Assembly: GCA_937875395.1 (NCBI GenBank)
Contig: CALNCU010000055.1
Location: 1 to 10,824 of the forward strand
Direction: 5' to 3'
Source of the DNA: an uncultured Armatimonadota bacterium
GTDB lineage: Bacteria; Armatimonadota; UBA5829; DTJY01
Length of the DNA: 10,824 nucleotides
Shown here: one piece after another, positions 1-6,336 of the stretch
Numbering within the stretch: the first letter of the stretch is position 1
How the letters are laid out: each line of letters starts with the position of its first letter
Made by a program: the position numbers and the translations under genes
The notes under the pieces: generated by a model
What the model was told of the DNA's origin: nothing
Database searches by the model: none
Seen by the model: the letters and a program-made list of their open reading frames with translations, nothing else

Positions 1-713
1 AGCATAATCAGGTCTATGGAATTGGTGGCATTCTCAAAATCCGAGTAAGAGAGCAGAGAATACTTTCCGCTTTTAGCTTTCAGGGTATCACGCGCAACAA
101 AGAGCTTGCCGCCATTCTCCTTGTATTTTTGAGAGCACCTGGTATAGTACTCAATCATGGTAGGAGTTTCAAACGAACCGTTGAGCATAAGGTTGCCGTC
201 CGTGTTGCCAGAGGTGGGCAGTGATGTATCCACGGAGATATTATCCATGACGGTATTCTGCACGCCGAAGCCCCAGAATGTCAAATGAAACTTTGTCGCT
301 CCTGCAGGAACATCAAACGAGTAGATAAAATCTTGAAGCTCCAGGTCTTTAATTGGTATATTCGGGCTGAAGGAATTGGCGATAAGCTTTCCATCTGCAT
401 CAAGGAATGATACCCTGCATGCAATACGCGCCTGTTCGCCTATGGAGAGCGGTTTAAATTTACAGCAGGCGTAATACTTCTTTCCCGCTTCCAGGCCGGT
501 GACATTTAGGTAACTAATCTCTATAATACCATCCACACTGGCCGATTCCATCAGGATGGCGTTATTGCCGTCTTCCTTGATGATAGTGGCCTTTCTTAGG
601 TGTGGCTTTGGCCTCGACTGATTTTCAAGATCACCATTGGGAATTAGGTTAGCCGCACAGCAAAACGATGCTGTAAGCAAAAACAGAAAAACACCAAGTA
701 ATACTCTTTTCAA
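1..713 (-). CDS. Secreted protein with tandem carbohydrate-binding-like modules (3' end outside window)
   Basis: The frame is open from a TTG at 713 to the left window edge (237 complete codons, no stop), so the C-terminus is missing. I chose TTG because GGAGG lies 9 nt upstream (723-727) and because the start gives a clean signal peptide: K-R, a hydrophobic run VLLGVFLFLLTASF, then CCAA. The next in-frame ATG would lose the signal. The mature protein begins NLIPNGDLE, and a second copy, NLMLNGSFETP, begins near residue 174. Each copy starts a stretch of roughly 150 residues resembling the CBM4/9-like or galactose-binding-like jelly-roll modules of secreted glycan-active proteins. This is family recognition by eye. 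No catalytic domain is visible in the part present. It follows the prepilin-like gene by 49 nt and is probably co-transcribed. The Cys pair near the cleavage site is not a good lipobox, so secretion or surface attachment is more likely than a lipoprotein. Confidence 0.8.
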   Translation of the reverse strand, partial: MKRVLLGVFLFLLTASFCCAANLIPNGDLENQSRPKPHLRKATIIKEDGNNAILMESASVDGIIEISYLNVTGLEAGKKYYACCKFKPLSIGEQARIACRVSFLDADGKLIANSFSPNIPIKDLELQDFIYSFDVPAGATKFHLTFWGFGVQNTVMDNISVDTSLPTSGNTDGNLMLNGSFETPTMIEYYTRCSQKYKENGGKLFVARDTLKAKSGKYSLLSYSDFENATNSIDLIM

Positions 714-727
714 TTTCCTTATCCTCC
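711..727 (-). promoter_or_regulatory. Shine-Dalgarno deciding a TTG start
   Basis: On the minus strand GGAGG (727-723) is followed by 9 nt and then TTG (713-711). No ATG or GTG in this frame gives a signal peptide, so this site sets the start of the carbohydrate-binding protein. Confidence 0.7.
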
Positions 728-762
728 GTTCAAAGATGGTTAAATTCTTTGGGTATGCAACC

Positions 763-1485
763 TTATTTACCTGTATAAGGCATCTTCATAAGCTCTGCGT
801 ATGCTCCCTCGGCCTTAATCCACTTAACATGACCGTCAAAATAGAGCAGATTGGCGCCATCGTTATGGCGCGTTCTAAAGGCGCCGCGATCGGGCGGGAT
901 GTGGGCCAGACTTGGATTCATGGCATACATGCCCAAGCCGTTGTTACCAGACGGTTCTGTCTCTGCGATAAAGACTCTCTCTGACGGTCTTTGTATCCTG
1001 GTATACAATGAGGCATATATAGGATTTCCGCTCGGATCTGAGCCAACTTTTATGCATCCTACCGTCGTTGTATTTACGAGTGACATGTTTGGGGCATAGC
1101 TTATAGTATTTCCATCCAGGCTAGGGCAGCGGAAGACAGAATAATCTGTAGCAGAATCAAGTTCATCGTAGTCTTTTACCTTCACGGAAATGTAAGGCGC
1201 AACCAGTACAAACCATGCAGGCGCGTAGGTATCGGCAAAACCCGAATGATCTCCGCCAGGAATCTTACGCATAAAAGGTAAAAATTCTTCCCAGTCATCC
1301 CGGTACATGCCCACAGCTACGCCAATCTGCTTTAAATTGCTTGCGCATTTAGTCTGCCTGGCCTTCTCCCTGGCCTGCGCAAACACAGGGAAGAGTATGG
1401 CCGCCAGGATTGCTATTATAGCTATGACTACCAGCAACTCTATAAGAGTAAACCCGTTCTTTTTATAAACGCTTTTCAACAACAT
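763..1485 (-). CDS. DUF1559-type prepilin-like protein with H-X9-DG C-terminal motif
   Basis: A 240-residue type II pseudopilin-like protein. The short basic leader ends at Gly11 before FTLIE, the usual prepilin-peptidase cleavage point, with Glu16 as the conserved Glu5 of the mature protein. One hydrophobic helix (about residues 13-35) follows, and then FPVFAQAREKAR. Near the C-terminus His207 and Asp217-Gly218 form the H-X9-DG signature of the processing-associated domain common in Planctomycetota, Lentisphaerota and Armatimonadota. The start is supported by AAGGAGAGG (1498-1490). Such proteins are typically many per genome, inserted in the inner membrane and often found beside secreted glycan-active genes, as here (49 nt before a carbohydrate-binding-like protein). 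Their exact role is not established. A surface or secretion-related function at this locus is inference. The helix and downstream wording are the main taxonomic clue in the window. Confidence 0.93.
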   Translation of the reverse strand: MLLKSVYKKNGFTLIELLVVIAIIAILAAILFPVFAQAREKARQTKCASNLKQIGVAVGMYRDDWEEFLPFMRKIPGGDHSGFADTYAPAWFVLVAPYISVKVKDYDELDSATDYSVFRCPSLDGNTISYAPNMSLVNTTTVGCIKVGSDPSGNPIYASLYTRIQRPSERVFIAETEPSGNNGLGMYAMNPSLAHIPPDRGAFRTRHNDGANLLYFDGHVKWIKAEGAYAELMKMPYTGK

Positions 1486-1799
1486 TATACCTCTCCTTAT
1501 AGATTAATCTTTGGCAATCCCATGTTAAGCTGGGGCTACCTGGAACCATCTATTGCCCAAAGTTAAACTTTTTAAAGTCGGCTAGTATGCCATCTCCGTT
1601 TTCCCTTAAGAAATTAAGTGATCCTCCTCTGCTTTTGTATTTTTCCAGAAAATTATAGAATACTAAGCGTATCTTTTGGGCCAGCATCTAAGATTGTTAC
1701 AGCGCCGAACGCCGCCACTGACATATATGTTCCACTATACTGTATTGATAGCAAATCACGCATCATTCACTATATAACAAGATGTTTCGCTTTATTATA
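1486..1799. other. 314 nt spacer between the regulator and the prepilin-like gene
   Basis: No intact gene fills this spacer. It contains the damaged short minus-strand coding region described at 1550-1766 and the ribosome binding site of the prepilin-like gene. A TATAAT at 1657-1652 has no acceptable -35 partner. A 10-bp palindrome, ATACTAGTAT (1797-1806), spans the regulator's stop codon. I see no U-tract hairpin, so transcription termination after the regulator is not demonstrated. Confidence 0.6.
1550..1766 (-). pseudogene. Possible frameshifted small gene or gene remnant, about 72 residues
   Basis: Two overlapping minus-strand frames each read like protein. The first starts at a double ATG (1766-1761) just after a TGA. 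It runs 37 codons, through an 'AAFGAVTILDAGPKDTLSIL' stretch, to a TAA at 1655-1653. The second, from ATG 1687 to TAG at 1552-1550 (45 codons), carries 'YNFLEKYKSRGG' and ends 'NGDGILADFKKFNFGQ'. Skipping one base near 1658 joins them into one product of about 72 residues. There is no good Shine-Dalgarno before either ATG, which favours a decayed remnant over an expressed gene. A single-base assembly error would also explain it. I do not recognise the family. The chance of two short open frames arising at random is not negligible, so the call is tentative. Confidence 0.35.
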
Positions 1800-2930
1800 C
1801 TAGTATTTAGTACAGGATTTTGGCGGTGTGCAGCTCTCCCGAATAACCAGTTCCGTATCCAAAGTACGGCATCCCTGCACGGAATAACCGTTATCTATAA
1901 GCGAGACCAGGTAGCGGATAACTTCACACCCTATCTCATACATGGGTTCTCTGACAGTAGTTAGGGCTGGTGTAAATGCACCCGCCGGAGGAATATCATC
2001 ATAACCCATAACAGAGACATCTCCCGGTACGGTAAGCCCCATGCGCTTAATAGCATTAATTGCATCCATGGCAATGTAGTCGTTTGCCGCAACAATTGCG
2101 GTGGGTTGCTCGCTGCTTTCAAAGAGTTCTGCTACTTTTTCTTCGTTGTAGATTCCCAAAGCCAGCTCATGGCGTGCATCAGTTACCGGAAGTCCGGCTT
2201 CTGCCATAGCTTGCTCATAACCCAGGTACCTGTCTGCAATGGATGCAACGCCCAAAACTCTAGGTCCCAGGAATGCAATACGTTTATGTCCAAGGCTAAT
2301 AAGATATTGCGTCGCATGCTTGATGCCTTCGGTCTCTTTGGCCAACACATTATTTCTGTTATAGTATGTATTGCTCTTTATATTAACTAATACGAAGGGA
2401 ATTTTTTCTCGCTCGGCAACTGCAAATATATCGCTCAGGCCCTGATAGGCAAGCAGCACCACTCCATCAACCAGGCTATCCGTCATTCTGTCTATGCAGA
2501 AAACTGTTTCATTTGCACCCTTCGGCAAGTTAACCATTAGAAGCTTACTAGAACTGCTTGCTTCGTCCATCACACCCTGAAGCATATCGGCCATTATATA
2601 ATTCTTCTGCACTATATATTCTCTAATGGGCTTGGGCAGAATTATCAGGATGTTATGGCTCTTTGACGGCACTATCTTCTGCCGCACAAATGTGCCCTTG
2701 CCCTGTATTCTGTACAGGTATCCCTCATCTACCAGTTGGTTTATGGCACGTACCACAGTTCCCCGGCTAACGCCGTATTGAAGAGAGAGTTCGCGTTCCG
2801 TAGAAAACCGGCTGCCGTCCTCCATCTCCTTCACGCTATCCCTGAGCACGTTTACCAGTTGATAGAACAGTGGCGTAACCTGATCCCGCGCTAATCCTGT
2901 ATTTAATTCTGGCTTAGTCAACCATGCCAT
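1800..2930 (-). CDS. GntR-type winged-helix / LacI-type sugar-binding transcriptional regulator
   Basis: A 376-residue regulator of the AraR-like architecture. Residues 18-82 form a GntR winged helix-turn-helix, with PLFYQL, then STERELSLQYGVSRGTVVRAI and the wing QGKGTFV. Residues about 95-365 form a periplasmic-binding-protein-like effector domain of the LacI/GalR type (IAFLGP, YEQAMAEAGLPV, AIVAANDYIAMDAI, VSVMGYDDIPPA, then the closing TTVREPMYEIG). Members bind operator DNA as dimers and usually release it when a sugar binds. The ligand here is unknown. A longer frame begins at 3050, but I place the start at ATG 2930. The extra 40 residues have no domain match, would overlap the upstream gene, and contain a consensus promoter whose -10 box lies 6 nt before this ATG. 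No Shine-Dalgarno precedes it, as expected for a leaderless message. It probably controls the neighbouring sugar genes, itself, or both. Confidence 0.9.
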   Translation of the reverse strand: MAWLTKPELNTGLARDQVTPLFYQLVNVLRDSVKEMEDGSRFSTERELSLQYGVSRGTVVRAINQLVDEGYLYRIQGKGTFVRQKIVPSKSHNILIILPKPIREYIVQKNYIMADMLQGVMDEASSSSKLLMVNLPKGANETVFCIDRMTDSLVDGVVLLAYQGLSDIFAVAEREKIPFVLVNIKSNTYYNRNNVLAKETEGIKHATQYLISLGHKRIAFLGPRVLGVASIADRYLGYEQAMAEAGLPVTDARHELALGIYNEEKVAELFESSEQPTAIVAANDYIAMDAINAIKRMGLTVPGDVSVMGYDDIPPAGAFTPALTTVREPMYEIGCEVIRYLVSLIDNGYSVQGCRTLDTELVIRESCTPPKSCTKY

Positions 2931-2936
2931 GATTGA

Positions 2937-2965
2937 ATTATACACCCGGAATTCTAGTTTGTCAA
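2937..2965 (-). promoter_or_regulatory. Consensus sigma-70-type promoter for the regulator, leaderless
   Basis: On the minus strand TTGACA (2965-2960), a 17-nt spacer and TATAAT (2942-2937) match the housekeeping consensus at all twelve positions. The regulator's ATG begins 6 nt after the -10 box (2930), where transcription is expected to start. An imperfect symmetry, GAATT-N10-AATTC (2935-2954), covers the -10 box and could take part in autoregulation, but its arms are only 5 bp. Confidence 0.85.
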
Positions 2966-2994
2966 CACTTTTAGGAAAACTAAGAGAGGGGAAG

Positions 2995-3009
2995 GCATAA
3001 GTCTTATGC
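2995..3009. promoter_or_regulatory. Candidate operator: perfect 15-bp palindrome
   Basis: GCATAAG-T-CTTATGC is a perfect inverted repeat with 7-bp arms around one central base. It is centred about 72 bp upstream of the predicted transcription start of the regulator and about 30 bp downstream of the preceding stop codon. Its size and symmetry suit a dimeric GntR/LacI-type repressor, so an operator for the adjacent regulator is the simplest reading. It could also fold as an RNA hairpin with a very tight loop, but no U-tract follows. Only half-sites were noticed elsewhere in the window, all inside genes. Confidence 0.4.
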
Positions 3010-3015
3010 AAAGGC

Positions 3016-3035
3016 CTGTTTCCATATAAAAACAG
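3016..3035 (-). other. Weak hairpin just after the NodB-like gene
   Basis: CTGTTT (3035-3030) and AAACAG (3021-3016) can pair as a 6-bp stem around an 8-nt loop directly after the stop codon. The stem is A/T-rich and no run of U follows in the minus-strand transcript, so I do not call it a terminator. Together with the palindrome at 2995-3009 it makes a structured boundary between the upstream gene series and the regulator. Confidence 0.25.
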
Positions 3036-3036
3036 T

Positions 3037-4614
3037 TTAAAGTTGAGCAAGCAGTAGTTTTACCATACCGTCCTTATCCGGGCGGATGAATATGGAATGC
3101 TCTTCTGCAGGTTCAAATCTACCGTTTGCACACTCCACGGTGTAGGCGAATCCTTTGTGCCGGTAGTGCAGGGATTGGGGGCAGGTATGAACCAGTGATG
3201 CAGGGTTCTCTTTTGACCATACCATCTTCAGTCCCCAATCCGCCTCCGCCGATATGTGCATCTCCTCCGGGGTGCAGGTAAGCTTTATTTGACCTATCTG
3301 CTCTGTCTGCCATTTTACAATCAGGTTTTCACCAGATTCCTCTACTTCCGGGGTTCCGCATGCAATGTATGATACGGAACCATCCGGCAGAATTCTGGCA
3401 AGGTATATTCCGGCGGATGTGCTGTTACTGCTCCAGCAGAGGCCGTCCATGGCAGGGAGCGTATCGTACTTGGATGGAGGGGTTGTGCAGGTGTGGTGCA
3501 GGTATCGTTCTGCGTACTCTTCCCTGAAGAGGTGTATGTCTCTTATGCAGAACCTGTCTCTCTCCCAAAACAGGTTGGTTCTGTAGTTGCGGCTGTTGTA
3601 CCAGATGGATCTGCGTCCCTTCCCCCGCCAATCTGTGAGCGCAACAACGGCTGATGCCGGGGTGAGGCTGTACTTCCATCTAAACCATTCTCCGGCCTCT
3701 GAGAGGGTGCGAACCATTACTTCTCCTGCTCCGGCCCTCTCTGCCAGCAACTCTATCTGGTACGTTAGCCCCTTTCTCATGGCCGGCCAGCCGAAGGAGT
3801 TCTCCTGCCCAACCTGAGCATAACCGAAGGAGAGTGACGGCATGCGGAATGTTGTATCAAAGAACCATTGCACCCATTTGGGTGAGCCGCCTCCGCCCCT
3901 GTCTGCAGTATCGGCAGAGCATGCGTATACCGGCTCCAGGGTGACTACGCTCTGCCCGTTGCTGCCTATACCGGCGTTGTACTGGTAGATGGGATCGCTC
4001 CCCAGCATGCGGAACACCGGCACGGGTATCTGGTTTTCTGCATGTTGCGCAGGGATGAAGGAGTTCTTTCTGCTTGGGTAATAGGCCTGGTTGTAGTATC
4101 CGCCCCAGAGGGTGTATCCGTCCGTGCCCCACTGGTCGCGGCATATGCAGGCGGCTTTGATTTTATATTTATCGTACAGATATCCCAGCAGGTGGGCATC
4201 CATTACCCATGCGCCCACAGACCTGGGATATTTGCCGAACACGGCCTTGAACTCTGCCATAAACACGTCTGCCAGCTTCTCCCGCTCCCCTGGCGTGTAC
4301 CCTGCCGACATGCACACATTAGCAGCCCAATCCCAGGGATAACGCCCCCGCCACTTGATTCCAGCTTTTTCTACAAGCGGCTGCACCATCTCAAACCAGA
4401 TGCCTACTTCGTGTGTGGGATTAAGGGTTTGGAGCAGTTTTATAAATCTATCATCTATCAGCGCATCGTACTGCAGAAGCCATGTGCCGGGCAGATTGTA
4501 TTTATCAGCAAGTTCTATCTGCTTCTCTACAGGCAGAAGCAGGTCTATTGAGGTATTCCGTGGCTCTATGCCCCTTACAAAGTTTATTATGTTTACTATT
4601 GCTTTATGACTCAT
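3037..4614 (-). CDS. NodB-fold (polysaccharide-deacetylase-like) carbohydrate-active protein
   Basis: The start is taken at ATG 4614 (525 residues). AAGGA lies 5 nt upstream, and the product then begins MSHKAIVNIINFVRGIEPR, a natural first beta-strand. A longer frame from 4698 would overlap the upstream mgtC-like gene by 41 nt. The N-terminal about 330 residues look like the GH57/NodB seven-stranded barrel. LLQYDAL (Asp50) would be the first acidic metal or catalytic site, HEVGIWFEM (His68, Glu69, Glu75) a second, and VGAWVMDAHLLGYL the following strand. The stretch QWGTDGYTLWGGYYNQAYYPS is highly ordered and probably lines the active site. The C-terminal about 150 residues look beta-rich, as in sugar-binding domains. 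There is no signal peptide, so it should act in the cytosol. Whether it hydrolyses a glycosidic bond, deacetylates or does neither is not shown. It follows mgtC by 43 nt and is the last gene before the regulator's promoter. Confidence 0.75.
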   Translation of the reverse strand: MSHKAIVNIINFVRGIEPRNTSIDLLLPVEKQIELADKYNLPGTWLLQYDALIDDRFIKLLQTLNPTHEVGIWFEMVQPLVEKAGIKWRGRYPWDWAANVCMSAGYTPGEREKLADVFMAEFKAVFGKYPRSVGAWVMDAHLLGYLYDKYKIKAACICRDQWGTDGYTLWGGYYNQAYYPSRKNSFIPAQHAENQIPVPVFRMLGSDPIYQYNAGIGSNGQSVVTLEPVYACSADTADRGGGGSPKWVQWFFDTTFRMPSLSFGYAQVGQENSFGWPAMRKGLTYQIELLAERAGAGEVMVRTLSEAGEWFRWKYSLTPASAVVALTDWRGKGRRSIWYNSRNYRTNLFWERDRFCIRDIHLFREEYAERYLHHTCTTPPSKYDTLPAMDGLCWSSNSTSAGIYLARILPDGSVSYIACGTPEVEESGENLIVKWQTEQIGQIKLTCTPEEMHISAEADWGLKMVWSKENPASLVHTCPQSLHYRHKGFAYTVECANGRFEPAEEHSIFIRPDKDGMVKLLLAQL

Positions 4615-4625
4615 TCTGTTCCTTT
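4612..4625 (-). promoter_or_regulatory. Shine-Dalgarno selecting the start of the NodB-like gene
   Basis: AAAGGA (4625-4620) with 5 nt before ATG 4614 favours this start over the first ATG of the open frame at 4698, which lies inside the preceding gene. Confidence 0.65.
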
Positions 4626-4657
4626 GCAAAATCAAATCTAATTTATCCCCGGCCGGC

Positions 4658-5317
4658 TTATTCCCAAGATATGCCGGATACTCCTTCCTGGGATTCAAGG
4701 AGTTCTATAAGAACTTTCTCTGTAAACCGTGAGGAGGATGAGACTACCAGCCTTACTGCGGTGGCTGATGAATCTTCTTTGTCTGCGGTTTGTACGGATT
4801 TTATGCTTATGCCGTTTGCTACCAGACAGCTTATTACATCTGCCATGGCTCTGGGGTTCCCGGGGGCAATCTCAAAGGAGACTTCACGGTTGGATTTTGT
4901 GCCTATTATGTGTTCAAACCGGTTGACTGTGGAGAGCGTGGCAAAGACTACCAGAGTAGCAAATGTGGCTAGTACGGCATATGCTCCGCCTACACCCACC
5001 GCCATTCCTATTGAGGCTACCACCCACAGGCTGGCGGCTGTGGTAAGACCCCGGACTATGTTCCCCCGCCTAAGTATTGCCCCCGCGCCTAAGAACCCTA
5101 TGCCGCTTACTATTTGTGCGGCTATTCTTGACGGATCATGCCCCGGCCCCTGGAAGGAGATGGAGACTATGGTTATAAGGGCCGCTCCCATAGACACAAG
5201 AACGTGCGTCCGCAGCCCTGCCGGACGGTCATTAATCTCCCGCTCCCAGCCCACTATTCCGCCCAGTATCATGGCGACAAGCAGTTTTATAACCATCTGT
5301 AGAATTGATAGATACAT
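4658..5317 (-). CDS. MgtC/SapB family membrane protein
   Basis: A 219-residue inner-membrane protein when started at ATG 5317. The N-terminal half carries the MgtC/SapB hallmarks: a first helix LLVAMILGGIVG followed by WEREINDRPAGLRTH (residues 24-38), a second helix VLVSMGAALITIVS, DPSRIAAQIVSGIGFLGAGAI (61-81), and GLTTAASLWVVASIGMAVG. The last about 80 residues are soluble with an ACT-like pattern, as in the longer family members. Family members have been linked to growth in low magnesium, to acid or phosphate stress and to modulation of ATP synthase. They are not established transporters. The ATG lies 7 nt after the stop of the phosphatase-like gene with only a weak Shine-Dalgarno, so translation is probably coupled. 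A longer frame from 5377 adds 20 polar residues that overlap the upstream gene and do not match the family start. An MgtC protein inside a sugar-enzyme operon is unusual. Confidence 0.9.
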   Translation of the reverse strand: MYLSILQMVIKLLVAMILGGIVGWEREINDRPAGLRTHVLVSMGAALITIVSISFQGPGHDPSRIAAQIVSGIGFLGAGAILRRGNIVRGLTTAASLWVVASIGMAVGVGGAYAVLATFATLVVFATLSTVNRFEHIIGTKSNREVSFEIAPGNPRAMADVISCLVANGISIKSVQTADKEDSSATAVRLVVSSSSRFTEKVLIELLESQEGVSGISWE

Positions 5318-5324
5318 CTTATTG

Positions 5325-6314
5325 TTACCGTCCCAGGATGCTCTTGCCGTCTGTCTTGAAATCCACTCCCATGGCATCTGCTATTGTTGGGGCAAAGTCT
5401 ATTATTTCTGCATTGCCCACAACTCTGCCGTACTGCTCTCTTGGAAGGGCTCCTCCGGTTACTATAAAGGTAGTCCTTCGGCAGCAGTCACTGCGCTTAT
5501 CCGTAGCCTGGTTCTTCTCAAAATCCCAGATGTAGCAATCATAGGGCGACTGGTGGTTGCTGCAATAGTTTGCAAGGTCTGCCTCTGCCACTCCGCGCTC
5601 TCTGCCCTCTTCTACCGCTACGTTGCATCCTACGTGGCAGCCGTGGTCTGAACCTATGAACAGGTAGGTGTCATCCCACCATCCCTGTTCTTTGAGGAAG
5701 GTCTTTACCATCCACAGGTATCTATCAAGCTGAAGGAGAGAATGATGTTTGTCTTTTGTGTATTCGGCGCCTTCTGTGTATACTGGGCAGTTGCCGGTCA
5801 TATCATACTGGGCAAGGTAGAGGAGCACCGTACTCCAGTCCGGGTTGCCCATCATCCAGTGGAAGGCGTTCTGGCTTGTTAAAAAGTCGGAGTAGTACGA
5901 TCCCCATCCCATTGTGCATTCGACGCCCTTCCACCAGCCGGTCTGCATCCATGCGTCCGAACCGAAGCTTGCCACCTTGCCGCCCGGGTAGGTACGCTTG
6001 CACGCCTGCAGGATGGTCTCTTTATCCAGCCCGCGAACCATGCTCCAGTACGGGTCTATCCCGGGGGCGGAATCCGTCTGGTACGTGCCGGATGCAAGGT
6101 ATTTTTGACCGTAGGGCGTATTGCAATTGCCCATGTTCCATACGTTCACGTAGATACCGTTCTTTATGCTATCCCCAAAATTGGGGAGCAAACCGGCTTT
6201 TTCATACCCCTTCACGTTGGGGTATGGGAGCCTGGTGACGGGGCTCTCCGAACCTTCCGCCCAGTGCCCCGCCAGCATATCCAATATAAGTATTAAAGAC
6301 CGTTTGTTGTTCAT
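5325..6314 (-). CDS. Alkaline-phosphatase-superfamily hydrolase (phosphatase, phosphodiesterase or sulfatase type)
   Basis: A 329-residue protein with the layout of the alkaline phosphatase / nucleotide pyrophosphatase superfamily. SLILILDML supplies the first metal-binding Asp (Asp12). The segment NCNTPYGQKYLASG places a candidate nucleophile at Thr66, in a position like the catalytic Thr of phosphodiesterases. LLYLAQYDMTGN gives Asp171, FIGSDHGCHVG gives Asp223, His224 and His227, and the C-terminus IIDFAPTIADAMG is typical of the fold. The His usually four residues after the Asp171-type position (D-x-x-G-H) is Asn175 here, so metal binding may be modified. The C-x-P-x-R sulfatase modification motif is absent, which argues against a classical sulfatase. 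It has no signal peptide. GGGAG (6324-6320) with 5 nt spacing supports ATG 6314. Its substrate is unknown. Position suggests a phosphorylated or sulfated sugar product of the locus. Confidence 0.8.
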   Translation of the reverse strand: MNNKRSLILILDMLAGHWAEGSESPVTRLPYPNVKGYEKAGLLPNFGDSIKNGIYVNVWNMGNCNTPYGQKYLASGTYQTDSAPGIDPYWSMVRGLDKETILQACKRTYPGGKVASFGSDAWMQTGWWKGVECTMGWGSYYSDFLTSQNAFHWMMGNPDWSTVLLYLAQYDMTGNCPVYTEGAEYTKDKHHSLLQLDRYLWMVKTFLKEQGWWDDTYLFIGSDHGCHVGCNVAVEEGRERGVAEADLANYCSNHQSPYDCYIWDFEKNQATDKRSDCCRRTTFIVTGGALPREQYGRVVGNAEIIDFAPTIADAMGVDFKTDGKSILGR

Positions 6315-6336
6315 GGCATCTCCCTATTTAACATTA

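Noticed and set aside
637..984. Plus-strand open frame across the prepilin and carbohydrate-binding gene junction
   Set aside because: It is antisense to two well-supported genes and shows no recognisable protein features.
1652..1657. TATAAT on the minus strand as a promoter for the prepilin-like gene
   Set aside because: The bases 17-18 nt upstream do not resemble a -35 box and there is no extended -10, so it is not a supportable promoter.
1693..1720. GC-rich hairpin-like sequence in the 1486-1799 spacer
   Set aside because: Pairing is interrupted after five pairs, one of them G-T, and there is no U-tract, so neither a terminator nor a structured RNA is supported.
3016..3035. Intrinsic terminator after the NodB-like gene
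   Set aside because: The 6-bp stem is A/T-rich and no U-tract follows on the transcribed strand.
2931..3050. A 40-residue N-terminal extension of the regulator starting at 3050
   Set aside because: It overlaps the upstream gene, has no domain match, and contains a perfect promoter aimed at the ATG at 2930.
4615..4698. A 28-residue N-terminal extension of the NodB-like protein
   Set aside because: It overlaps the end of the mgtC-like gene, while the ATG at 4614 has a well-spaced Shine-Dalgarno and opens with the expected first strand.
5318..5377. A 20-residue N-terminal extension of the MgtC-like protein
   Set aside because: It is polar, lies inside the upstream gene and does not fit the family's start just before the first membrane helix.
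4482..5651. A 389-codon plus-strand open frame antisense to the MgtC and phosphatase-like genes
   Set aside because: It lies opposite two clearly recognisable genes and has no family pattern or ribosome binding site. It is explained by codon bias of the opposite strand.
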